NCBI RefSeq assembly: GCF_004027225.2
Contig: NC_046360.1
Location: 1,166,001-1,230,000, forward strand
DNA length: 64,000 bases
Source of the DNA: Strigops habroptila
Lineage: Eukaryota; Chordata; Aves; Psittaciformes; Psittacidae
Direction: 5' to 3'
Part shown: positions 50,701 to 63,400 of the stretch, in pieces
How the letters are laid out: every line of letters begins with the position of its first letter
Numbering within the stretch: the stretch's first letter is position 1
The notes under the pieces: generated by a model
Databases searched by the model: none
The model's input: the letters and a program-made list of their open reading frames with translations, nothing else
What the model was told of the DNA's origin: nothing
Made by a program: the position numbers and the translations under genes

Positions 50701-51919
50701 AAGGAGCCAGACAAGATGACTGTATATGGGCAAGAATTCCCCTGCCATGGGCTTCTCCCGCCGTGGTAAACACGATCCTGTGGCGGCACAGCTGGGAGAT
50801 CTGCGAGTCCCACAGGACCACGGGATCCTCACTGTCAGGAGCCCACAATAGTGCTTTATCCCAGCAGAGGGGCAGAGCAGGACAGGAGAAGTGCTACAAG
50901 CAGCTGCACAATGAGAACCTTTGCTTAAATTTAGCAGGATTTAACCATCAAACAGACATGGAGCCCCAGGCTCCTGGTGCTGCTTCACTGGGGTATCCAC
51001 AGGCACCTAAAGCTGTGGCTGGCAAGGAGCAGAGCTGCCACCCTGCCACTGCGGATCTGATGATCAAACCGAGCTGGGACCACGCGAGGAGAGGGGCTGG
51101 GGAAGGGCAGAGCACAGGGACTACCACAGCCTGTTCCTGCCCTGCCTGCTCCTGTGCGGGCAGCACGGCCAGGGCCCGGCAGGGTGGGCAGGGGGAGCCA
51201 TCCACCACTGCAGGGCATGGAAACGGCTCACGTCTTCCCCTCAGGCCTGCACAGAGCTGCACCTCCGAGCCCAGACTCGAGCTCTCACAGGAGCACGGGG
51301 GAGCAGATGGTTTTCACTGACTTGTGTAGGAACTGGAGCAGAGCAGTGCATTTGGGCACTGCCTTCAGCCAGGAGAGCAGATCAACTCCCCAAGCATTAC
51401 ATGATCAAGTATGGATCACGTAATACTCCTTTCCTAACCAGAGGTATGATCAGCTGTGAAGCAGAATGACTTTACTCCCACGTTAAATGACATACCGTAT
51501 TCTTTGGACTATCCAATTTCTTTGCAACCCACACCAAGCCTGGACCCTGCAACTGTCCTTGCACAAGCTAATCCCAGGGCTGGCACAGAACCCGTTCGAG
51601 CAGAGGTCTGCTCTGTGGAACTCAGCACTACAGCTCGAACAAAGCCTTTGCTAATGCTTTTTCCTCTTTTCTTACTTCTTTTCCAGTTTTAAGGTCAGAA
51701 CTAAACCCAAGCCAAGCTGAGGTCGTGATGGTGGTTCTGCTCTGAGCTTCCTGTTGCTGTACCAGAACAATTCTCGCAGTACAGGGACAGTGGCAGATTG
51801 GCACATCATGGAATAGGTGCTATAGGAACCACACAGTTCTTAGAAGCAAAAGATTTCTTCTCCCTCCCTCCCCCCTCAAAAAATAACCCACTTAATTCAC
51901 ATATTTCTCTCTATACTGT

Positions 51920-51945
51920 ATATATATTATATATAGACACATTTT
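51920..51945. repeat. AT-rich simple repeat
   Basis: TATATATATTATATATAG within a wider AT-rich block (51840-52110). Confidence 0.75.
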
Positions 51946-52909
51946 TCTGGTAAACATTTACAAGATATTGTAAAGAACATTGAAAAGATAGATCTCCATT
52001 TGCATAACAAAGCACACCCACGTACTCCAGTGTACAAGGACACACAGTAAAGTACAATCAATAAATAAATACTTCTTTTCCCCCCGAAGTTACTCAAAAG
52101 ACACTGCTATCGAGCGGCCCAGAGACACTCTCAGTCAACACACAGCAAATATTGTGCAGAATTTCTTGGCTGTTTCTGTGTAAAAACCAAGGAAAGAAAA
52201 CCAGAAGCTTGAAAGATAAAGTGTCAGCGATGCTGCTTGGTAAGACTGTGTGTAAGCTGACCTATTGGTTCTGGTCCCTCTGAACGGGGAGGATGGAGCA
52301 TTTCCCTTCCCCTCTGGAGAAGGGGATGCCCGTGCTGGGAGGCAGAAGGGAACAGGCACAGCCTGGTGGGGAGGGCAGAGCCTTTTGCTCTGCTTTGTGG
52401 ATAGATGGAAGATTCCCACACCGACTGGCAGATCCAGAGCTCACGGGCCTCTGTTCCCTGTGCTGCTGCAGACCAAGCACTCTTTGGAGACTTAATGCAG
52501 ACAACTGCTTCAAGGAATCTCCTAGATTGTTGGTACACCTCTGTTTGTTGGGGTTATGGGAAAGAAAAAGCTCCCCATTGCCCTCACCCCCTGCTGCAGC
52601 CTCCAGTGGGTTCAGTACGTGCTACTGGCCCCCTGTTTTTCCAGCTGCAGCCTCCATGTCCCAGCACTACAGAAGGACCAGCCGGTTTGCTGGGGAGCTG
52701 CAAAGCACTTCAGCACGCTCCACAGAGCTGCTCCGGAGCAGCAGTTTTCCCTGCTGCAGATTCACATCCCTCTTTACGCCTGCAAGCAACATCTGACACA
52801 CACCACGAGTAAATACGGAACACGGCACAGACAGATGCTCCATAGAAGGGAGGGCCCCTTTCCCCTTCCAGCAGCAAGAGCAGGGCCTTACCTTGCAGAG
52901 GGGAGGAGG

Positions 52910-52945
52910 AGAGCACACACACACACATCACACACATCACATTGC
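52910..52945. repeat. CA/CACAT microsatellite
   Basis: A short (CA)n run followed by two CACACATCA units. Confidence 0.85.
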
Positions 52946-54372
52946 ATGGAGGGGGAACACGGATTTTGCAGCAAAACTTGAGAGCAAGTGCCCGTAGAGA
53001 GAGCTACAACCCAGCACCCTCCCCAGTGCTGCAAGCACGGCTCCTGGCAGCTCCTGTGGCCATGACAAAGCCCTCCCTGGCTGCACCAGACCTACCGACC
53101 ACCCACCCCTCTCCTTTGCCTTTAGTGTTTTTACCTGAGTTGAAGAATGAATCCAAACCCTCCGTAGTGCAGCCTTAGCACAGTGGGCATCCCCGCGCTC
53201 ACACTGGCAGTGCTGGAGAGGCACTTCATGCAGCGTGCTCCAGGGGCCGCAGAAGTGCATCTTCCAGCAGCAAAGCCCACTCAGGGACCTCGGGCTATTT
53301 TCCTCTTCACAGGCATGTGAAAGAAGCCCACCAAGACCTAACTGGAGACTTGCAGTGGACTTTAGGGGCTTTGCAGGCAGCCCCAGAAGCACACAGAAAC
53401 CGCACAGACACCAAGGGGATTGGCTGCACTGTCCTGCTTGGAGCAGCTGGTCTTTAAATGAACAGAGGAGGAGACAGGCACCTTCAGAGGGACGGTCAGG
53501 ACAGACACCCACCCGGGAGCTCTGACTTGCCCACTGAGGAGCTCTCCTCTAACAGAGGAACCAGACTCCTACCACGAGCAGCTAGAGTAAGGCAGGTAAG
53601 AAAACCTCAAGTCTGGAGTTCCCAGAGGAGGTTCGGACCAGACTTTCCAGTGTTCAGAGAGCATCAGACAGGCTGGATTTTGAAAGAAAAGCCCAATGCT
53701 GAATTTGGAGCGATTCTGAAAACCCACCCGGAGATGAAACTCTCGTGTGCTCAGATACTGTAGTAGCAAACAATGTAAAAACCCCAGGGAGAACAGAGCC
53801 CTAAAAATAATCCTACAGGGGATGCATCGAGGGACGAGATCAAAGGGGGAATCTGTGTGATCAAAGTCCCTCTCTGTTACTGGCAGAACCTTGTGATGTG
53901 GGTCACAAACTGAGCACTGGCAGCACCGGGCTTGTGGGGCTGGTTCCTGGTGCCACAGGGCAGCGCCTGCCCAAGGAGCAGCTCTATCCCATTGCAGCAA
54001 AGGCTGCCAAGCCCGAGGCAGCCCCAGGGAGGGGGGGAGCTCCCGGCTCCCCTCTGCCACACCCCCAGCTCTGACATGGATGCTGGTGGCTGCCTCGGCA
54101 GTTTTTGTGTGCTCTCAAAGCAAGTCCTCAGCAGTAAGATGCAATTGTACAGATCTTTGGTTAAGTCACTGAAGAAGGCTGCGAAGACGTGAGCCAGGAC
54201 CACTGGACCTAACACTGAACACAGCACATGGAGAGCTAAGGGTACTTCCAGCTTAGACAGCAGCATGTGTCCCACTACCTTGTTTCCACAGGCACGGCAC
54301 CTGGAGAAGGGGAGGAAGCGTTGAAGGGGAGTCCCGGCTCGTCGTCTGGATGTCTCGTCTTCCCCGTGTCCT

Positions 54373-54461
54373 TCACTTGTTCTCGATCAGAGTCTGGACT
54401 TTATAGACGAGGTCCCGAGCCAGCTTCAGGATCTGCTTGGTGTTGTGCCGCTCGGCCATCT
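54373..54461 (-). CDS. SGSM1: SGSM1 terminal coding exon with stop
   Basis: The acceptor is TGTTCCAG before AGATGGCC. The frame [20 protein letters not shown] then VQTLIENK ends in a stop at 54373. This matches the family's usual C-terminus, so no C-terminal truncation is seen. The 3' UTR continues leftward. No canonical minus-strand AATAAA was found by eye until about 48850. Confidence 0.93.
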
Positions 54462-57400
54462 CTGGAACACAGACAGGAGGAGGATAGACCCGAGCACTCT
54501 GCGTCTCGAGGAGCCCCCCAGCCCCGAGCTCCAGGCAGGAGTTGAAGCCACAAATCCCTGCCCAGGTTCCCAAGCACCATCCCTCACAGACACCTGACTG
54601 AGGAGCCATCACTAACAACCCATCTCAGGGTGATTACAGCCCGCAGGAAGCACAGCCTGCACCCACAGCTCCCCTGAAGCACAGCAAGGTGGGCTCTGTT
54701 TTGAACATCTACCAGTATAGCCCAGATACGACCGACTATAGTCAGACATGTGCTGCCTACATCCGAGTGGCTGCCCAAGAGAACACAAGCTGTACCATTG
54801 AAAAACTTGATGATGTCTGTAAAATCCATGTTGTTCTCCAAGATTATGTCCCGGTACATTTCCACCAACGCCAGGGCTATGAAGAGCACGTAGTGAGCAG
54901 AGGAAACGTGTGCAGCTGCCCAGATGGTCTCCCAGACAGCAAAGACATCGTCATACACCAGTTCTGTAACAGAGGAGAAAGCCCCGCAGTTACTGCACCA
55001 GCCTGAGTTCACAACCAGCCTGTCTCACAGGGCTCACAGCAGCATGGGGAAGACGCTGGTGGTTCCTTCCCACAAGAACCTGTTCCAGTTGGAAGCAATA
55101 AGCAAGTCATCACAGGGACAGATATCCTGGCCTGCAGCGGGTGGCGCAGGCTCAGGACGCAAGCCCAGCGGGGGCTTAGCAGCGGCTCTGGACCAACAGG
55201 TTCTGTATCTAAACAGAAAAGTCAGCCCCGGATCTAGCAGGGAAAAGCAGGACAGGAGCATGTGGTAGAGCTCAAACAACCGGGGCTGCAGAGGGCACAC
55301 GGAAGCACGGCAGACCTTTGCCTTCCCTCCCCGTTTGGTGGGCTCGGCACACACCTCTCTTGAAGTCCAGGAGAAACCACCGGTAGCAGAAGTAGAAGTG
55401 AGTGTAGTCACCGTTCTGGTGCATCAGCTCGAAGAGCTCAGAGTCCAGAATCTGTCAAGAAAAGAGAAAGGAAAGTGAGCAGTGACTGGAGGCAGCAGCC
55501 ATTCCCTGCCTGCTCTCCCCCAGTCCCACTGCAGCTTCCACCCAGCTCCTCCCTCCTTCGCAATCCTGGCACACGTTACTCCAGGCTGACTCTACAGCCT
55601 CCTGCTTCCCAGCACCGAATGAGACCCCCCCTCCCAAGAACAGCTTTCCCCCCTCTTGGTTTGAGGCTCTGTCCTCGTGCCAGGACCCCGTTACCTGGAT
55701 CAGAGATCTCATGTTGGCAAAGTGGGTGTCCATGGCTCCTCCGTGGGGGAAGTTCTGATTCATCCTCTTCATCAGCTCAGTGAAACAGCTGAAGGCCAGA
55801 GCCTCTGTGCAGGGAAGAGACAGTCTCTGGGGCTGCAGGGACACTGCTGATTCCACCCCATCGCAACCCACCCGCAGCGGGGACATCCCTCCTGCTCCAC
55901 ACAGCGCCAGGGCCTCGCTGCCTTGGACAGACAGCTCAGGCTGCAACAAGGACACACTGGCCCCAGGCTGGGCTCCTGGGAGTCACTCAGCATCAAGCAC
56001 AAATGGAATCCTGCTGCTCCACACCTCTGAGCACAGGACAGCTCAAAGGGTCACCACCCACCCAGCAGATCCCCCCTGTGCTCCCACACACGTACAGGGA
56101 AAGCAGAGGCACCCACTCACCATCATCCAGGATGACCAGGAGAGGGGCCAGCAGGTCACACATCCCCTGCACGTAGCCGATCTCAATGTGCTGCCAGATG
56201 TAGCTGTGTGAGAGAGCAGGAGAGGAGGCCTGTGAGCCCTCCCCATGCCACAGCCTCACACCTCCCCATGTCACAGCCTCACACCTCGCTTCCCAACTTG
56301 CCTCCGTTCCCAGGACACCAGCGTTTCCTACACGCTGCCATGAGCACAAGGCAGTGTTCAAGGCCAGGTTGGACACAGGGGCTTGGAGCAACCTGCTCTA
56401 GTGGAAGGTGTCCCTGCCCGTGGCAGGGGGTTGGAACTGGATGAGCTTTAAGGTCCCTTCCAACCCAAACCAGGCTGGGATTCTATGGTTAAGTTCCCAT
56501 GGCGACTTTAATAAGCCATGCCTGGCACAGCCCATGGCCATGGCGTTGATCCAGGGCTGTGCCATGGCCATTGCATGGAAGTCGGTGTGGGGAAAAGCAG
56601 CATCAGAAAGCACAGCAGGGTGGGGTGGTTGGCCAAAGGGCAGAGACCGACAGAGTGTGTTAATTCACCTCATTCTCACTCTTCCCCCTCAATTCATCCT
56701 CTTGCCTCTCTCTGCACAACATTGCCTGTTTCCCCTCCCTGGACCCCATGTCCCAGGAAGCAACCAGCCTGTGGATATCTTCCCATATTTGGTAGCAAGT
56801 CAAAATGTGTTCAGAAAGGGCTCACATCCACTGCTGGCACAAGGGAACAATCTTTTCCAGCCTGCCCGCTAGTCCTCCAAAGTCTGCTGCATTGTAGCTC
56901 TTATCCCAGCAGAGATCTCCAGCGCTGGCTGTCAGATACAGCGACAGCCCTAATGAAATAGCAGCTTCTCTTCATATTTGCAAGATGAGTAATGATATTT
57001 CAGCTTTTGCTGCGCCAGCTGCTGAGCTGGAGCTGCTCTGAGCTGGTGAATGTCACACAGCAACCCCTTAGTCACAGGGACTGAGCAAAGAGAATCAGAT
57101 TCCCTGGGATCGCTGTCTCTGGTTCCTGGGTAGGCACAAACCACTCGCTGCTTCAGGCACATCCTCATTAGCACCACAGCTCTGCAGGCTCATCCTCATT
57201 ACAACGTTTTCCAGACATATTCCAGGGAGCAGGTGGGCTACACCGGGTTTGGAATGCCGGAGCAGCCCCAGGGAGCCTCTGCTTTGGCCAGGAGGCTCAG
57301 ACACAGCAGTCACCGGGCAGAGCACAAAGGGCAGATGCTGGTCTCCTCAGCGTGGTAACTGTGAGGTCCTGGGGCTGTGGCCCAGTTCTGGGGTGGGGAG

Positions 57401-60400
57401 AGGATGGTCTTGGTCGATAAAAAGCTCCCCATGACCCATCAGTGTGCCCTTGAGCCCAGAACCCCCCCGTGTGCTGGGCTGCACCCGCAGAGCCTGAGCA
57501 GCAGGTTGAGGGAGGGGATTCTCCCCCTCTGCTGCGCTCTGGGGAGACCTTAGAGCAGCTCCAGTGCCTAAAGGGGCTGCAAGAAACCTGGAGAGGGGCT
57601 TTGGACAAGGGCCTGTAGGGCCCCCCGGCCCCGCAGCTCCCACCTGCACATGATGTTGCGCAGTTTCTCCAGGTTGGCAGGGGTGAAGTACCAGTAGTTG
57701 CGGTCGCAGCGCTGCACATCCTTCTCGATGCGGTGCAGGTTCACCGTGTACATGTCCAGGAGCTCTGGCTGCCCAAAGCAAAAGCCAAGTTGGTTTGTTT
57801 TCAAATGAAAACCAAGAAGAAAGTTGCAGGCGGAATGGGGACTAGATAGTGAGGCCCCCAGGAAGAACCCGCTCAGTGAACAAGCCCATACTCACCGAGT
57901 AGGTGACACCCGTTGAGGAGACAGCAGACGTTTCACTGTTGGCCAGATCAGCTACAGCCAGAGAATCCAGCTGTGGGTACAGGCTCTCCATCTCCGGCTC
58001 CTCGGAGAGGTTATCTTCACTCTCCACCAAGCTCTGCTTCTCAGCTTCGCTGTCTGCCCAGCTCTCTACCACAGTCAGGGCCACACAGTCACCATCGCGC
58101 AGGGCCCTGGCCGAGCTCTCACCCGCACGAACAAAGTCCACGTTTCCACCGGTGGGAAATTCCCCTTCCAGGCTGTCCTGGCCCCGCAGCTTCTCCTCGT
58201 GCCGGGCACCACCGGGGTCCTGTGGGGCTGGCACGTCCGAGCCACCCGCCTTTCCCTGAGAGCTGGCCGAGGACTTGGTGGTCTCCAGGGCACTGTCCTC
58301 GTTGCTGAAGCTGCGCTCCGAGAACCCCGATGCGATGGAGAAGTTCTGGGACGAGGGGTGGCCAGAGTCAGGGGAACACGTGCCGTTGGGCACCGTCCCG
58401 TTGGGGATCTTGCTTTGTTTGCCATCTTCCAGCTGAGCATCTGCTTCAGGCTGCTCCGCTTCGTCAACAGACTCAAACACCTGCAATGCATGAGCAGAGA
58501 GCCCCGCGAGCATGAGCAAAGCCCCTGCGTTCAGCAAACTGCTGGGAACATGGGCATTATGTCCCCAGGAGCTGCATTCAGACAACAGACAACAGTGGGG
58601 AAGGAGGGAAATCTGCTCTACATGTGCAGGGCTCCTACAAGCACCCAGTGGAAGAAAGCTCAGAGGACTTGAGGGCATTTTAATTTGCCAATGCTGTGCC
58701 TCGCTGTGGCTCCACATCTTTGCTATAATAAAGAGAACTCCAGGCTGAGCGTGGAGCTCTCTGTTCCATTTGAACCAGTCTTGGAGGATATCTGGGCACA
58801 GAGCCTTTAGGCTCCCCTGCCTGAATTTTGGCAGGTCAGTGACCGAGAGCACCGCTCAGAGCCCACAATCCCTGCTACAAAGGGCTGTGCTTTACTCAGC
58901 ATAATATAGTGGGCAGAACATCGTCTACACAGGTTGTTAAACACATGGTCACAAACATACGGAGCAGTTAAGGGCCTTCAAGTGTGAAGGCCACATGGCG
59001 GTTGGTCCTTCAAGCCCAGGCAGAGGCGGCTGGTGAACATTAAACACACCAGCGCTGCGTGGTTCTGAGCTGGGTGTCCCCAACGGCAGGGCTGGGCGTC
59101 ACTTACCTTCCCCACCTACTGCTCGGTTTGCCAGAAACCACTTTGGTTATTGACCAGTGACCTGCCCGAGCTGGGGCTGAGCGCCACAGGCTGCCGGGTG
59201 GCCTGGAGGAGCAGAGGGGACAAGGTGCTGCTGCTCACCTGGGTGCTGGAGCTGGAGTCGCTCTGCAGCCGGGCGTGATTCTGTCGGCCGGAGCTGCAGC
59301 TCTGCGAAGACTGCAAGAGAGGGAAAAGGCCATTGAAAAGGCAAAGAGCAGGGGGAGAGGCTCAGGCCACGCTGGCAGAGGTGGGCACGTCTGCATGTAC
59401 AGAGCAAGCTGAAAATGCACCCCATAAACTCTCATATCTGATCCCTGAAAGCCGCTCACACCGCACAGCTCTGCCCTGCGGATGCATCCCAAGCACAGCG
59501 CCCTGCCCCAGCCTGCCACTGACTGACTGCTGGAGATGACAAAAGCAGAGCCCCCGGCCAACCCGGCACGTGTGGGTCTGGGGCTTTCTCCTGGCCCCTG
59601 GAGAGCTCACGCTGCCTCCCTGGAGTGCAGATTCCTACAAACCCCTGTCCTAATTTAGCAGCAGTACTGCTCCCCCATCCTGGTTTACATAAACCATGAA
59701 GTCACAGGCTGTAAAACCATCCCTCCAAGCACATTAATGGCTTTTTCCTTCTCTTAAAGGACAAATATTAATGTTTTAAGCCAGACTCAGCTGAGGCAGC
59801 CACTCTAAAAGCCAACAGCACCCTATTCTGGCTTCCAGCTGAAGCACAGCAGGAAGAGTGGGGCTTTGCTGTGACCAGTTCAGTGCTCTGCCCCATGGAT
59901 TCCCTCTGGGCAACCAGCCTTTGCTCACAAGCGAGTCCTCCCTGTTATCCGAGCCATCCCTGTGCCAGGTTTATCCCAGCGCAGGAGCCCGTGGGGCTCG
60001 GGATGCAGGGAGCACTGCAGGGACATCAGGCACAAGCAATAGGGCTCTCAGCAAGCACAGCACTGCGAGCTGGACTTGTCCCACCCTCGTGCTGTGGGTG
60101 TTCACTGGGCAGGGCTCTGCTGGAGAGAGGAAGGGCGACAGTTTTCCTCCATTACCATGGGAGCGCTTTCTAACAGGAAATTTCGGGATGAGATGGGAAA
60201 AGGGAGAACCTTTGTGTGTGTGAACTCTGGCAGCTCCCCTCCCAGCGCCTTCCCACAACAGGCAGAGGTGGATATGAAAGAACAACAGCAGAGGTGCAGC
60301 AGGGATCATAGAATCCCAGCCTGGTTTGTGTTAGAAAGGACCTTAAAGCTCCTCCAGCTCCAACCCCTGCCACGGGCAGGGACACCTTCCACTAGAGCAG

Positions 60401-63400
60401 GTTGCTGCAAGCCCCTGTGTCCAACCTGGCCTTGAACACTGCCAGGGATGGGGCAGCCACAGCTTCTCTGGGCACCCTGTGCCAGTGCCTCAGCACCCTC
60501 ACAGGGTGCAGCCCCCTCTGCTCATCCCGTGGGGGAGCTGAGCCATCAGTTCTTCCACACGGACCCTGGCTCAGACCCTCCATCTCCCCCTCCCTGCACA
60601 CACATACAGCCTGACTGACGAGCTGAGCTCATCTCTTTCCCAAAGCATCCACACGAACTCCCCAGGGGACTCCAGAGCTGCACCTACTGAGCCGGTTTCA
60701 GCTTGGCCCCCCTCACAGCAGCACGAGGTCAATAACCCAGCACTGCTGAGCCGCGCTGTTCTGCTCCAAGGACAAAACCCACACGGAAACACTCCCTGGA
60801 TTCTGTTCCCGGAACGGCCTTTCCTTTAACAGGCTTTTCCCTCCACACCCTTTGGTGTGGGCTGTGGATCTGACTCCTCACTGCACTGCTGGAAGCCAGA
60901 CCCATGCAGCTGGGTGCCAGCAGAAAAGGGAACATGGAAAAGGGAGCCAAGAAGCCCACTGAGCTGTTTCACAGCCCCTCAGTGTCACACATCATCTTCC
61001 TCCCTGGCTGACCCCCTGCCCTCTCCTCCCGGCCACTCCTGCTTCCAGGCCCACTGTGCTCAGCACAGATGCAGAACTGGTCCGTGCTGCTGCAAGAACC
61101 AAAGCACATGTGTTAGACCTCCAATACACTACTCAGGCTGCAGACCAAAACCTCCTGGTCAGTGCAGTACCACACACCATGGAAACAGGGGCCATGCTGC
61201 AGGAGATGCCTCCTCCCGCTGCTAAACACTGTGGAAGAGCAGATGGAAGATGGATAAGAAAGCTCCAACTTGTTTACAAGGATTACAGTGAGCAATGAGG
61301 TGTGGAGGCAGCCAGAGGGCAGGGAAGGAGGCTGAGCAAGAACCACATACCCCATAGCACAGGCCATCACGAAGCTGGGTGAGCAGAGCCCGCCCCAAGC
61401 CCTCACCTCGTTGCTGATGGTCGAGTCCCTGTGCATCATCCTCTGGAGGTGGGAATCCAGGCTGGCCCCCGAGGAGCACTTGGCCAGAGCAGCCGCGTGC
61501 GACTCCTTCTCCCGCTGGCGGACGATGGCCTCGCAGCCCAGCCACTGCGCCATGGTGTGCTCGTAGCACGTGCGCGTCTGCTCGTCAGCCTGACGTGGGG
61601 AGGTGAGACACAGCATCTGGGAATGCTGTCCTGGAGGAGCCCAGAGCCAGCCCCTCCTGCACCCCCAGCAGCCCTGCACAGGGAAGTGCATGATCCCATG
61701 AACTGCGGCTACACGTGGCAGTCGCCCATCCCTGCTCAGGTTTGGTCCCTGCTGCACAAAAAACTTGTGGATGGGATGGAGAGGGCCCAGAGAAGGGCCA
61801 CAAAGATGGCCCAAGGGCTGGGAAGCCATGTGAGGAATGGCTGGGAGAGCTGGGTTGGTTCGGCCTTGAGAAAAGAAGGCTCAGGGGAGACCTTATCACC
61901 ATGTTCCAGTATGTAAAGGGCAGCTACAGAGAATACAGAGACTCTGTTTTTACAAGGAGTCACATGGAAAAGACAAGGGGTGACGGGCACAGGTGAGGTT
62001 CTGACTGGATAAAAGAGGAAAATTTTTCACCATGAGAACAATCAGCCATTGGAATAATCTCCCCAGGGAAGTGGTGGATCCCTCAACACTGGACACTGTT
62101 AAGGTTCAGCTGGATAGTGTGCTGGGACATCTAGTCTAGGTCATGCTTTGCCTAGAAAGGTTGGACCAGATGATCCTTGAGGTCTCTTCCAACCTGGGAT
62201 TCTGGGATTCTATGTCTGCACAGTGCCAGCCAGAGCCTGACCCACAAAACCTTGCACAATTAGGATGGAAAAATGACCACTCAGCTCCTTCCTGCCTGGT
62301 TTTATTGGAACACAACCAAGCAGCAGCTGCACAGGGGAGCCCAAACTTGGTCCTATCAATTCCTGCTTATCCAAGCCCTTCTCCCACCTCCTACCAGCAC
62401 ATTGCAAAGGGGACACAACACCCAGTGGGTTCACAAGGTGGTCTCCAGCATAGAGACACTTCAAGCCGTGCAATACCCAGAGCACACCAATGCAATGCAC
62501 CAGGCTGCTGAGCATCTCCATCCCCTCCTGTTCCCACACCAACCTCCTTCCTTTCTGCCTCCGTCATCCCGAACTGGTAATGGCCCAGCAGGAAGGGCCA
62601 GACAGCCTTCCTGATCTCGTGCTGGATCCCACCATAGTAGATCAGCCGCAGCAGCTCCTGGTCCTCATAGCTCTGTGGGAAGAGCTCCGAGTCAGTGCAC
62701 ACAGCCAGGAGCACAGCCCATCAGCTGCCACACACAGGGACAGCCCCAGCCCAGCCGTGCTGCCTTCCAGCACCCACAGCACTGCCCGGACTCTGAGCAC
62801 CCACTGCCCATTCACCGCAGATGATCTCTCAGATCTCTGCTTGGGCTTAAGCAGAGCCAGAGGCTCCTGTGGGTGGATATTTTGGGAAAGACTGGCCACC
62901 ACAGCCGGGAAGTGGCCCACCAAAGCCACCATGCTACAACCACTGAAGTGATGCTGCCCTAGACACCCCAAGGCCACCACAGCAGGTATGTCCCAGGAGT
63001 TCCGGCCCTACCGTGCTGTCCTGCAGGTATCTCTGCCAGATGTCCACGGTGAGCCCCGAGCTGGCGTTGCAGGGCACATCTGGAGACACGATGTTGTGGT
63101 TAACCAGCGCCGAGAGGTGGGTTCGCACCGTGGAGAGGTGCCTGCAATAGGCCAGCCCTGCATCGGGCAGAAGCAAACATTCAGCCACAGAACTCGGGGA
63201 GCCGGGAGGAGGAAGTGCAGGAGAAAGCTCTGACCTGGTTGGTCCCTGAAAGAGACCCTCAGCACCATTCCCAGCCCAGATCCCAGGACCTTGTCCCATG
63301 CCCATCACACATCTCAAGGCATCATGGATGTGACAAGTACTCACAGCCATAGAAGGCCCGGGAGAGGATTTGGTACTTCATGTTGTCACACAGGAGCTTC

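Larger units (their letters stand above)
42861..54372. other. Intergenic region and SGSM1 3' UTR of unknown length
   Basis: No protein-coding exon was recognised. It contains simple repeats (44163, 51920, 52910), the inverted repeat at 47690, and AT-rich blocks at 48120-48360, 48840-48880 and 51840-52110. The part adjoining 54372 must be SGSM1 3' UTR. A plus-strand CAATAAATAAATA lies near 52060, and the nearest canonical minus-strand AATAAA found by eye is at 48850-48855. Confidence 0.55.

Noticed and set aside
57903..58672. Plus-strand ORFs opposite the large SGSM1 insert exon
   Set aside because: They are shadows of a minus-strand exon whose frame and splice sites match SGSM1.
61113..61829. 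Minus-strand 238-codon ORF around an SGSM1 exon, as a single-exon gene
   Set aside because: Only residues between the acceptor at 61590 and the donor at 61406 match SGSM1. The extensions are intron and CR1 sequence.
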